From NCBI GenBank assembly GCA_020536535.1, contig JAHLWZ010000465.1:1-29452 (forward strand): a stretch of DNA of 29,452 nt, read 5' to 3'. Source of the DNA: Pelomyxa schiedti (lineage: Eukaryota > Evosea > Pelobiontida > Pelomyxidae). The notes beneath the pieces were generated by a model that was given only the letters and a program-made list of their open reading frames with translations, was not told where the DNA came from and did no database searches. The stretch's first letter is position 1; every line of letters starts with the position of its first letter. Below are positions 9,609-20,133 of the stretch, piece by piece. A program made the position numbers and the translations under genes.

Positions 9609-12142
9609 ATGCGCGATTCCAACACCAGACCCCAAGACGATGACCACCCCCGCGGACGTCCTACTTCCAGCAACAACAGTAACAGCAGCAGTTCTAGCCC
9701 CAGCAGCAGCCGCAGTAGCAGTCGCAGTAGTAGCAACAGCAGCAGCGGGGGCAGCAGGAGCAGGAGTCGCAGCTCCAGCAGCACTAGCCAAAGTGAAAGC
9801 CCAAGGCCGCGGCACCGCAGCGGGGGAGACCGGCACACGCCGCACGAGCACGAGCACAGCCACCACCAGCAGGCCGGCGGCAACGCGCCCCGCAGCAGTA
9901 GCAGGCCCGACCACCGCGCCGACGCCGAGCAAGGCGGGGAGCCGGAGGACCAGCACCGGGCGAGGGAGCGGCACCACAACGCCGGGGTGCACAGCAGGCA
10001 GCACCGCGGAGCGGCGGCGGCGGCGGCCACCCACGCCCCCCACCAGAGCCGCGCGGGGTCCCACCACCACGCCGCCAGCCACCACGAGCACCAGTCCTCC
10101 TCGCAGAGCGAGCAGCCCGTCTCGGTCGTGGCGAGCCCCGACGACTTCATCGTGGTGCAGCAGGCCGACGAGGAGGCCGGCGCGGGGGCGGCTACGCAGC
10201 CCGCGGCGTCCCCGGCCGCACCTGCTGCTGTCACTGGGGGAGCACGGCTCCAGGTCAATGTTGACACCCAGGATGTTGTCCGCAGGTATGCCTTGCTTAT
10301 TTGATTACTAAGTACTACTCGTGCCTTGTATAACAAACACGTTAATGAATTACAACAATATAGAAGAATGTGTGAGTGTGCACGGAATTAACCACAATGT
10401 AGCACCAGCAAATCGTTGGGTAGTGTGTTTGAGGAGATGGAGGTGGAGCACAATCCAAGGCCTTATGGAATGTTTACTCTTCCAAGCTTCTGCGCCGGCA
10501 CTTCCCCGAAAAAGCAAGAAAAGCGGAGCGTGTGGTTTGCTCTTGCGGTGGTTTCAATTTCGACCATAGCTTCACTGGTGTCTTATGAGATGATTATTGG
10601 AGCACTATATCTAACTGCCTTGTGGAACCCTATTGACAACTTCGGAAGTATGGATGTGGCCCTGTGCAACAGAGATTTAGGCTGGGTCGAAAACCTTGAT
10701 CTAAACGTTGGAAGTGCGTCCGGAGTGTGACATGATTTGCCTCTAATTTTCAAAATATGAAATAGATCAAGTGTTGGGCATTATCAACCAGTCGTCAATA
10801 TTCCGATTTACTATACTGGATAGTTCGACCTCTCAAGACTGGATTGAAGATAAAGTTGCTGATAACACTTATTGGTTTGCTCTCATCGTTCCTGAGAACT
10901 ATTCCGACGTTTTACTTGGTTCGTTCGTTCCTTTTCGAAAGTAGTTCCAACCACGAATAGGCTCTTATACAGGCGAGCCTCCCATCGAGTCAAATGGTAC
11001 ATATGTCAACCCCATCCTCGAGATATATGATGAAGGGAAGCAATATACTACGACACTACTCATGAGAAGAGTGGTTGGTCAACTAAATAATTTATGTTTT
11101 TCTCTGATTTTGGAAAGGAAACTGCCATTTTTGATAAAATTAACTATGGCGCTGCAGAGCTGCTTCACAGTGGTAAATTTGGAACACAAGATCCTGATGC
11201 CCCTCTTGGAGTAATTGTGACTCCCATATACCGTGAAGGAATAAATCTACATCCAATTGGCAAATATGGCTGGTATAGCTGACTGTTTTTTTCGGTTTGG
11301 ACTCACCTGTCCTAGGTATTTTGCATCTTACATCTCACTTGTTATACTCTGGATTTCTGTGCTTCTTTCCCACAACCTGGTCTACCTCACCTTCCATCGA
11401 AGGCTGACTGAGCGAGTAAAAATGAAATTCTGGCTTATGGCTTGCTGCAGATTTGCTATGTATCTCATCAGCTCATTTGCACTGGGTCTGTTCACAGCAA
11501 CTATCATTTCGTGGTACGACATTCCAATAATACACGGTATGAATGAGTGAAGGCATCACAAATTGCTAAACTATTATTGTTCAGGGTTTGGAAAACTATT
11601 TCTGTTCTACTGGCTAGCAGCACTTTCCTTTGCCGGAATAATGTACCTTGACATCGCATTTTCCTTGTACTAAATTCCTACAGGTGCCCTCTGTTTTCCT
11701 ACATGAGTGAAGGTGGAATGATAATTGCCACTATTTTTCTGATTTTACAGGTATTTTGGTCTACACACCCCCAAAATATATGCAGCAATATTCTAAACAA
11801 CATATAGCTGGCCACCTGTGATGGAGTCTATGCCCGGGACACACTGCCACCTTTCTTCCACGGGGTTGGACCAATTCTGCCCTTCTTCCACTGTGTGCCT
11901 ATTTTCCGATACCTCACTTTAGGTAATAACTGGTCTGAATTGGTTCATAGATTTCTCACGTTGTTTCTACAGGAGCGAATCACTACAATCTTGGAGAGCA
12001 TATTGGTGTTCTATTCGCCTGGTTCATTGGTGGCTTTTTAATATCCATACCTGGGTGGTACTGGGAGTTGGGTGAGAAGATGCTGAGGATGATTATGCCT
12101 GTCTTCATAGAAGCATTTGACCACTTCTCTCAGTCTGTATAA
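9609..12142 (+). CDS. SNG1/DUF3533 family multi-pass membrane protein with low-complexity N-terminal extension, 674 aa
   Basis: Ten exons: 9609-10285, 10403-10713, 10766-10918, 10973-11070, 11118-11272, 11316-11536, 11585-11642, 11684-11750, 11808-11922, 11973-12142; total 675 codons. Residues 1-225, from the GC-rich first exon, are Ser/Arg then His/Gln/Ala-rich. After about residue 268 comes a membrane helix, then LTALWNPIDN, the conserved start of the soluble domain in SNG1 (yeast nitrosoguanidine-resistance) and related YhgE/Pip-like proteins. A lumenal or extracellular domain of about 165 residues (with NGT and NYS glycosylation sites) is followed by a cluster of about five hydrophobic helices to the C-terminus. 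The family is distantly related to ABC-2-type permeases; the substrate is unknown. Exon 4 may end at 11073 instead of 11070. Confidence 0.85.
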
Positions 12143-12539
12143 TGTTTTTTGACAACTTCGAATAGAAATGTTAAAAATTTTTGTTTTGTTTGGTTCCAAA
12201 AACATTGTATGTGCTAGCCAAAGAGCCCTCAGAGAAAACCGTGTGATCGGGATGATTCCCGTGGGCCTGAACAATTTGAAGGTGCTTCTGTTTGTTGAAG
12301 TGTGCATCGTTAAACTAAGTCCTTGCCTTGTGTGCTTCGGCCAAACACCCGATTTCTGCGCCGTGGAGAGCTGTGGTGCTTCCCCTTGAGATCCAAGTTG
12401 AATCGCCTTGAGTTCTAACAGGGAACTCAACGAAACTTGAAGCTTACGAAATTTCGGCGATTTCTTGACTCTTGGGCCCTCAAAACTAGCCAACCAGTTT
12501 GAAGGAAGGGAAAAGCACAAAAGAATAAAAAAAAACAAG
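12143..12539. promoter_or_regulatory. intergenic region upstream of the BAG-Hsp20 gene
   Basis: These 397 bases separate the SNG1-family stop from the BAG-Hsp20 start. They hold the 3' untranslated end of the first gene and the promoter of the second. ORFs on either strand here are short or lack codon structure and look like chance. The right-hand half carries GAA/TTC motifs listed separately. Confidence 0.6.
12410..12456 (+). promoter_or_regulatory. heat-shock-element-like GAA/TTC cluster
   Basis: An inverted repeat GAGTTC-N7-GAACTC at 12410-12428 puts TTC and GAA ten bases apart, the spacing of a gap-type heat shock element. At 12447-12456 there is a perfect palindrome cGAAatTTCg. TTC (12413), GAA (12423), GAA (12448) and TTC (12453) all fall on one five-base register. 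The cluster sits about 85-130 bases before the start codon of a small-heat-shock-protein fusion gene. HSF binding is inferred, not shown. Confidence 0.5.
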
Positions 12540-15411
12540 ATGACGGACACAGACAACTTCGCGAGAGTGAACTTTCCACCATTGACGCCACTACAAAAGA
12601 GGCGAAAAAACAATCTTGTTGACAGATTTTTGGAGTTCTGGCGTAACGTAAACTTCACTAGGGGTACTGTACTTTTTGTAAAAAAAAAAACCACTTTTCC
12701 TGTTTAACACTTGGGCTAGGATACAGTCACCCATTTACTTGCAAAGAAGATGTTTCTGATCACCTAAAAATTGCTGCCGAAGCTGTGGTAAGACACTAGT
12801 ACTATTTTATATTATTTTAAAAAACCCAAACACAAAATGAAACATGTATTAGGTGCGAATTCGGGATGTTTTCATTTCTGGAGACCAAAGCCCACCTTTC
12901 AGAATTCCTGAGGGTGATGCATTAGAGTTCCTGTGGCGTGAAACACACTCACAACCTACCCCCATTGACCCTATTGACTTCACCAAAAGTAAACTTGCAC
13001 CCCTTTACCTTTTGTTTTTAACTTCTCTAGGGATAATTTATTCCACACTTCAGAACGACCCTGAATTACAACAAACTGGGGTCTCTAAGCCTGCCCTGGA
13101 GAATTTTATCTCTCAGTTCATCACCTGGAAAGCTGCCCACAAGGTTTGCTAGCGCCAACCCAAAGGAAACTAGACTAAGGCATCACAACTAGAAAGCACC
13201 ACGTGACAAACTAAATAAGTTCATTGCACGGCTTAGAGAGGCAGCAGCCCGATGCAACACGGTAGCTGATCTGATGGAGCGAAGTAAACTGCATCCTATT
13301 GCTGTTCTGGGCCCAGATAGCTGTAAAGTTAGAGATATGTCGCTGCAACTTAAATTGCTCATTCAGGATTTCGATTCCTTTGTAGTCCACATGTATGTGG
13401 TTTTTGTTTCTCTTTCCAACTACTTACTTCTACAATTGTAGGGAACAACAGGTGTGCCGTTTCTTCTTTATGTAGAACAATTGTTTGTTGTGGTTAATAA
13501 GTGGTGTGCAGGATGTCCTTCATGACTCTGGGGTGGTCAACACTGCTCAAATATTGGCCCCCCTTAAGCATGGCCTCCGCACTCCTCTGGAGGTCTTCAC
13601 ACAATGCGCAACACAACTCTTACAGCTTTCAATTAGGAGCCTACTTCCGAGCCGAGAGAACATGAAATGCCGAAAACACTACAATCCGAAACACCCCTGA
13701 CCACTGAAACCAAGCCAGAGGCGTCTATGGACATCGACAAACGACCTTCAGATATTCACAATGAAGTGTTAGTTGAACCTGAACCGAAGACAAATCCAGA
13801 AAAACCTGAGGCAGTCCTTGCATCAGACGTACATCAACCAGCAATAGAGAAGGCACCGGAACCAACTGTGACCCCTGCACAAACTGACACACACGTGGAA
13901 TCCCCAATCCAAACTGACGTACCGGTATCCCCGTCAGAGCCCAAAGTCAGTGAACCTGCGCCGAAAGGAGAGTTACCTGAGCCCAAAGTCGAGACCGAGA
14001 TAGCGGAGCCAACCCATCCAGACGTTTCTATGGCTGAAACACCAACACCAGTACCCACAACTCCAGCTGAGCCTTCACCTACTGAGGTGCCACCACGCAC
14101 TGATGTGAGATTTCCCTTATTTGTGGGGAGATGACAGTTAACTCCTTGCTAGACACCATCTTCTGCTTTCTTACTGGAGATAAAGAAGGTTGCTTCCAAC
14201 GTTGATACCCTCAAGCCACAAATCACGGAACTGCGTCAAAATTCCGATCTTCTCAATTTAAGGTGTGTTAAAAGGCATTAACAATCCTGATCCTAACTCG
14301 ATATTTTAGCGAACTGTCCAGGAACCCGCTGGAGGGAGTAAAGCAGGTAGAAAAATTACAGAAGAAGTCTCTGGAATACTCAGAATATCTAATGCGTGAT
14401 TTGCTTGCACTGGATGGCTTGCAGTCCACCGAGCAAACGCGTCCTTTAAGACGAGGTATCCTTATTCAGATTTTTCCTTCGTTCTTACACTTTGTAGAGC
14501 AAGTCATTTCAATTCAGAGGCTTATGAATGAAATGGTTGGTCTTTAACTTCGCACTTTTTGTATACTTAGAATAATAGGATGGCGTGAGTGAAAAATTGA
14601 GGGAGCTACGTTCTCAGCTCGAGAAAGAAGCAGAAGCCACCAAGAAGAAGCTTGAAGAAGAGCGACAACAGCAACAAGCTCAACAACCTCCTACAAATAA
14701 AACTCCCGCTGAAAACACTGCCACAACCGCAGCGTCTCTCCCGCCAACAGCATTCAAGTATGTCTCCTCTTTACTCTCTCCGTCTGATTAATGTCTAGAT
14801 GGGCTGAACTAAAATTGAAACCAAAAATGAATGTGAGGGAGGAACGTAACTCTTACTTGATTGTGTCTTCCATTCCGGGGCTCAAAAAGGAGGATATATC
14901 CCTTAGGTTTGTTCAATCTACCCAATGTTTGCACTTCTGAGGATTGTAGTCTCACGGAAGATGAATCGACTTTGGTTGTGGAAGGTGTGCGAGTACCAAC
15001 TCAAGAAGAAATTGCACAAATGGAAAAGTTCTGGGCTAGCAACAGGCCGCGGTACAACGTAATGAGTAAAGAAGCAGTAAGCGCCGTTTCGATTATCTTT
15101 ATCTCTTAACCCTTAACCACCCATCAGGCTCTCATGCACATCGGAGCAGGTAGATTCGGCAAGGTTTCTGACCCCGTCTGAGAATCTTTTCCTGTTGCTT
15201 ACCAACTCTACAGTTCTCTGAGCGATTTTCTCTCCCCGAGGACGTTGATATCAAAGGAATATCAGCATCATATGAAGGAGGAGTACTCAAGGTGGCCATA
15301 CCCAAAATTGTGCGGAGGCGGCCAGCAATGAGCCCATTCGGATTCTATCCTTCCAACTACGAACTTCCAGGAGCCGGCAATTTGTTTGGAGACAGGGACA
15401 TGTGGTGGTAA
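12540..15411 (+). CDS. BAG domain - Hsp20 (alpha-crystallin) fusion protein, 713 aa
   Basis: Sixteen exons: 12540-12663, 12720-12787, 12853-12988, 13031-13143, 13193-13392, 13442-13451, 13512-13592, 13637-14104, 14153-14262, 14310-14455, 14498-14535, 14579-14757, 14799-14906, 14950-15076, 15128-15163, 15214-15411; 714 codons. Residues 1-245 are an unrecognised helical region. About 246-400 is a Pro/Glu/Thr/Val-rich linker. About 405-497 is a BAG domain: three helices with IKKVASNVDTLKPQI, LLALDGL and REQVISIQRLMNEMDG. Next come a charged helix and a Q-rich linker to about 557. About 560-690 is an Hsp20 domain: LIVSSIPGLKKEDISLSLTE, a RFSLPEDVD strand and the hallmark GGVLKVAIPK. BAG domains bind the Hsp70 ATPase domain and release ADP; Hsp20 domains hold unfolding clients. 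One protein would couple both steps in the cytosol. Confidence 0.9.
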
Positions 15412-15577
15412 AAATACCATTTTACCACCAACTTGCTGGCAGCACACCTCACTCTTAACTGTTTTGTTTTAAATACACTTTTGTTTTGTAAAAAGGGGTT
15501 TTTTTTTCAGGAAGTGAGCCCAAGAAGTAACGAACAATTGGACTACAACAAGGTTTTTTCTATTTATTCACAACATA

Positions 15578-16382
15578 TCAATACGAAAACAATCGTGGGG
15601 GCAACGGTGGCGAGAAACTCAGAAGGCCAATTTCGGGAGACATCATACAAGGAATCCTAGGGGCGCCGTATGCAGGCAGAGAGTTACGAGAAAGAGGGGA
15701 GGTAGAAGGTGAAGGTGAGGAAGCAGAAGACGGTGACAGGGACAGGTAGACTGGTCCCGGCGATGTAGGAGAGTGGTGGAACTGCTGTTCTGGAGAAGCG
15801 AGGAAGTCGTTGTTCTTCACAGTGGGGTTTGTGGACCGCCGCGGCGGCGAGCACGCGGGACATGTGACACCCAGGGAAGAAGAGCACGAAGCGGAAGAGG
15901 CGCAGCAGCATGACGATGAGGAGTAGGAGGAGAGCGAGGGAGGGGTGTGTGAGTGGTCGTGATCACGGTCCGGAGTTGGTGATGAGAACAGGGGAAAACA
16001 GCTGGACAAGGCGTCCGAGTCGTGCATTTCAAACGGCATGGACATAGACTGATTGTTGGACGAAAAAATCAACCATAACTCCTCGTCTACTTCCGATGGC
16101 ACTTCTGTCCTGTATACAGTATATTCCTTTTGTTAGTCCTGTATTGTCCCTTTGCTACGTGATAGCGCAGGAAAAACAAAAAAAATAAAACAAAGGGGGA
16201 GAGGGTAAGGGGGATCAAAAACAAAGTAAAAGTGACGGTGACAAGGGGTGTGGAGACCCACCTTTGAAAACAAACCGGTCGAAGTGCTTTGGGGGCAAAT
16301 ATAGTGCGGTCGCTGCTATAACGCCTTAGGGAGAATAAGTAACGTAGTCAACATGAAATTGCACTCACTCGTACTCAACCAT
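15578..16382 (-). CDS. Ser/Pro-rich unrecognised protein, 199 aa
   Basis: Three exons: 16382-16369 (14 bases, MVEY plus two bases), 16315-16262, 16109-15578; phases close to 200 codons. Residues 5-45 are the only ordered-looking part (DSDRTIFAPKALRPVCFQRT then EVDEELWLIF). The rest is Ser/Pro/Cys-rich, with a CCCA cluster and a CPAC pair, ending in LLSFSPPLPPRLFSY. No family recognised; it may be a disordered regulatory protein. It converges with the BAG-Hsp20 gene, 166 bases stop to stop. The third exon is a long clean frame; the two short upstream exons rest on splice phase and fit only. Confidence 0.6.
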
Positions 16383-16541
16383 AGGTGACTAGCCCGTTAC
16401 AGTTAAGGATTTTAATGAAACAATTAAACAAACCCCGCAAATTAACCGGTGATTAATAAGCGGTTGCAATTGCAGAGGGATTTTTCTTACTTGCTTTTCG
16501 GAACGGAAAAGTCATAAATTGTTTTAAAAAATGAAAGTTTC

Positions 16542-18177
16542 CTAGTTTGCCATGCAGCTCTCCCAGTCTTCCCATTTGAGGTTGCCAATGGAACATACGG
16601 CTGCGTCGCGACATACGCTAAACGGAGCACACATGTCTCCAACCCAGGCAACACCCTTCCAGTGAGAAAGGTATCTGTCAACTAGAGTCTCGTTGGTCTG
16701 CATGTTCTGATAGAGCTGTAGCATGGAAGCACCACTAAGGTCTGGAATGTCGTACTCAGCGGTTGCACGGTATTCCTCAATCCACACACTTTCTGTTCGG
16801 AGGGTTACTACTTACTTTGGAACTACATTGCGTACCTTGTCGGAGGTTTGCGGCTACAAGGTCAAACTGGTATGAAATGTAGTCCAGCAGGGTGAATGGG
16901 GCAGTCTTTTCATACAAGAACAATCTTACTCGCGGGTTCGCGAGATCCCAGGGGGTAAGAGAACCAGCCACAAATCCCGTTGAAATCGTGCTTGGTTGGG
17001 ATTGATCGCCAAAGAGGCGGAGGAAATCCAGGTGGTCGTGACCTGTGTCAATCTTGTGAATTCATAAACTCCATTGGGTGAGGTACCCATGAAGTGTCCG
17101 ACAATGATAGAACTATAAGGAGTAATGGTGTTCACAAATAAGTCATTGTACACCTGTTCAGAAGAAAATGATTACCAAAATTGGCTTTGGGAAGGAAAAG
17201 TACGTTGTAGAATTGGCACAGCATCCCAGCATTGTAACCGGGGGGTATGTGATAAATCATAAGTACACGCTCTCCATTAGCTTTTGCTGTAGCCAGGATA
17301 CCATCAACCCATTCCATCATTCCAGCAGGATCTTGTAAAGATGAAATCATATCACGACAAATGAGATGATTGGTTACCGGAATGAATATTTGGATCGATG
17401 TAGTCATTTTCTGTGAAATACATTGCTGTGTTCAGAGCAACAAGGCGGAATCCAGTTGAAATGAGTTTTGTGTAGTAACCTCCTTGCTTGAAAGTTGCTT
17501 GCATGTTGCTATCCAAGAATGGACTCCAGGCAACCGCAGTCTCGTCGTATAACCAATATTCATAATCATACATCTACGAACTTAGGTCACTGCCCAGAAG
17601 AGGTGCAAGATGAAGTACCTGAAACTCGGGATGTGAATCATGGTTTCTTTGGCAGTGTTAGTCAAAAACCATCTAGTGTGGCAGAATACCCAAGAATCGG
17701 GAAAATTGTTATCCCAGGGAAATACTTTTGGAAGTAATAAGTAATATTATTTTGGTACTGAATAACTCCATTATCATCCATGTCCAAGGGTTCATGGGGA
17801 ACCTTATGATATGTTGGTTTTGGTGGAAAAGGGGGAATGAGACCATATCACCAGTGTATAGAATGAAATCTGGCTTTGGGAGCGTGTTTCGCATGAACTC
17901 GAAGGTATCAATCAAAGTCGTCTGAGGAAGATCGCAAGGTCCGTCAAGAGATCCCCAGTATCCGGCCGTGCCATTTCCAGAGATGCATTTGTGAACAACA
18001 CTAGCGCCTTCATAGTATTGAGGCTGGACGAAAACAAGAAGTTAACAACACCAAAAAAATAATCAGTTGTAAAGACACGAAAGATCTAACCTGGTAGTGT
18101 ATGTCCGTAAGATGCCAGAAGTACCCCTGTCCCAACACACAAACGACAAGTGACGCAAGCAGAACCGCTCCTCGCAT
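16542..18177 (-). CDS. secreted acid sphingomyelinase-like phosphodiesterase (SMPDL3-type metallophosphatase), 418 aa
   Basis: Calcineurin-like metallophosphatase of the acid sphingomyelinase group; members hydrolyse sphingomyelin or nucleotide phosphodiesters in lysosomes or outside the cell. Nine exons: 18177-18091, 18023-17844, 17802-17690, 17646-17619, 17573-17378, 17331-17204, 17153-17087, 17042-16836, 16792-16542; 419 codons. A signal peptide covers residues 1-17. All five metal/active-site motifs are present: TDIH (24-27), GD (87-88), GNHD (127-130), the YHIPPG histidine (229) and GHDH (267-270). GNHD and GHDH are each split by an intron and are lost if the ORFs are read straight through. 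A Cys-rich C-terminal part (DMCAPFSVCRDAAVC) fits the family's disulfide-linked tail. No saposin domain, so closer to SMPDL3 than to SMPD1. N-glycosylation sequons (NGT, NET) occur. Confidence 0.93.
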
Positions 18178-18402
18178 TCTGTTTCTTTACAAGAATAAGA
18201 AAATTGATTATTCGGATCTCTTTAACATTTTTCCGTTTCTTCTAGTTGCGCAGGGTTTCCAATTGTCCACCAAGGTGACATGTCGCTGATACATTGGCAT
18301 GTTGCACTCAAAAGTATTTAATGTAAACTTATAAAAAACCGAATGACCTGAGTACAGTCACAGGGTCTGGCGGCGAGATCTTCGAACCATCAAAGTCTGC
18401 TT
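18178..18402. promoter_or_regulatory. 225-base bidirectional promoter region
   Basis: Separates the start codons of two divergent secretory-pathway genes (SMPDL3-like phosphodiesterase and GT61 transferase). It has to supply both promoters and is A/T-rich in its middle part. No ORF or repeat was seen. Confidence 0.55.
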
Positions 18403-20069
18403 ATGTGGGTGCACAAGTGCCTCTTTGTAGTTGTTTCTTGTCTTGCTGCCTTGGCGTCAACTTCCTACTCTTCTGGGAGGTAGGTGGATTTGTTATGGGC
18501 GGGCACTAACGGAAGGCAGTTGTGAGATCATCCCAGGGAGAAACGATGAGCCCAAGTCGCACCGCACGTGCTTATTTCACGATGTGTGCGTGAGAGGCGA
18601 CGAGTGGTTTTATTATCTCGACGATGGTTCAGACACGTCGTACAGAAGCAATTCTTTGGGTGATCCATCCTTAGTGCATACTGGGACTTATACATCTTCA
18701 AGTAGTTATGTTGCATTGACCCTCTTCCTGCTCACCTTCTCTGTTTAGCTCTGTTTTCCCTTAAAACGGTCCATGGACCTATTCCATCTGACGCAGTCTT
18801 TGTGGATACGCCATCTGTTGTGATTCACACTGTCAGTGAGATGTACTTCCACTTCTTACTGGACGATTTCTTTGGTGTTTGGTGGTTGATGTGGTATCAC
18901 AATCAAAAAAGTGATGCATTCCACGTCACAGTTTTCCAATACCCACTTCAATTAGGTCCTGGTCTCTTCTTCAACCGAGATGGTAGCCCCCGGAATGACG
19001 TGCAATTTTTAAGCGTGGCCCGAGCTAGCAGTCACAGCCACATGTTCAATGATGTTTTTTCCAATATTCCTATCAAAAAACCTGGAGACTACAGTTGTTC
19101 TCTGCTTAAACTGTACACTTCACCCTTTTCGTCTAACCTTGTCTCACGCAGAGCAACTGACTTGCTTCCATGATCTTGCAGTAGGACCTTCTGCGCATCA
19201 ATTAGGCGGTCCTGGAAGCAACAAAGTCACTAAACAAGATCTTCTCACTTTCAAAGAGTTCCTCTTTGTAAATTTCCATTTTCTTTCTACTCTTTCCTCT
19301 CACTGAGTACTGACTGTTTTAGAACCGGTTTGCATTACGAGGGTGTGAGAAAGATCCTTCTCATATCACTCTCGTCCAGAGAGAAAAATCACCTCGTTAT
19401 ATTCTTAACATTGATGAATTTGCTGCTGCTTTATCGGCTGAGTTACATTTCTTTGTCCTTAATAGCAATTTTATGTACCTCAAGAAATCCGACTTATAAA
19501 GTGGATATTGTCATTCTTGAGAAAATGTCCTTTCCAGATCAGCTTAAACAATTCTGCCAAAGTGCCGGCTTTGTGGCCATGCACGGAAGTGCAATGGGTA
19601 TGCTCCAGTCCCATTCCTTGGTTTCTCACCACTTACTTAGCCAATATCGTATTTCTCCCCCAAACTGCTCAAATCTTGGAACTCTTCCCCTATGGATTTG
19701 AAAGACCCACGTTCAAAGGAATTTCCTATAAAGTTATCCACTCCCTTTTTTCCCCTCATAGTAACGCCTTCTCAGATGAATATGAAGTACACAGAATGGA
19801 AGAATTCTGACAGATCTCGTACAGTCTTCCACCCGAACATTCTGAATGAGTTTACCTCTGATCAAGCAACCAAAAACCAAATCATGGAAGCCCCCGCTTA
19901 CAACGTCAAAATGCCCTGGGCAGGAAACATGTACTGGATAAACCAGTAAGCCTCTTCCTGCCCCATCCTCCTGTTTCCCTACTTAAAACTACCCAGGGAC
20001 ACCAACGTTGACCCAAAGGCTGCTAAATTGATGCATTTACAAAAGAGAACACCGCGTAAGGAATTGTAG
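18403..20069 (+). CDS. GT61 family (DUF563) glycosyltransferase, ER/secretory, about 430 aa
   Basis: GT61 enzymes (EOGT, POMGNT2, plant xylosyl- and arabinosyltransferases) transfer GlcNAc or pentoses in the ER or Golgi. Exons: 18403-18479, 18520-18701, 18749-19093, 19152-19267, 19323-19464, 19502-19597, 19641-19732, 19776-19945, 19997-20069. Residues 1-20 are a signal peptide (LFVVVSCLAALAS). Family features in order: CFHDLAVGPSA, the ITLVQREKSPRYILNIDEF segment, KMSFPDQLKQF, HGSAMANIVFLP and ILELFPYGF. The C-terminus is RKEL, like a KDEL-type retrieval signal; EOGT also ends in such a signal. The junction between 19464 and 19502 is not GT-AG: only a GC-AG intron keeps both conserved flanks in frame (431 codons). 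It may instead be a sequence error. Confidence 0.86.
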
Positions 20070-20133
20070 TCAAAAAAGAAAAAAATCACTTGGGGCAATG
20101 CTATCTTCTATTGTTTTCGATTTGTTTGGTTTT

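Noticed and set aside
9556..10336. Long Ala/Val- or Leu/Cys-rich open frames on both strands of this stretch
   Set aside because: They are frame shadows of the GC-rich repeat-like first exon of the SNG1-type gene. Only the Ser/Arg/His frame joins in phase to the conserved downstream exons.
12038..12694. 218-codon minus-strand open frame
   Set aside because: Overlaps the end of the SNG1-type gene and the start of the BAG-Hsp20 gene in antisense; no recognisable protein pattern.
17041..17153. Apparent loss of the metallophosphatase GHxH motif (reads GHFMGTSPN)
   Set aside because: An intron at 17043-17086 interrupts the motif; spliced, it reads GHFMGHDH, so the active site is intact. The GNHD motif is likewise split by the intron 17647-17689.
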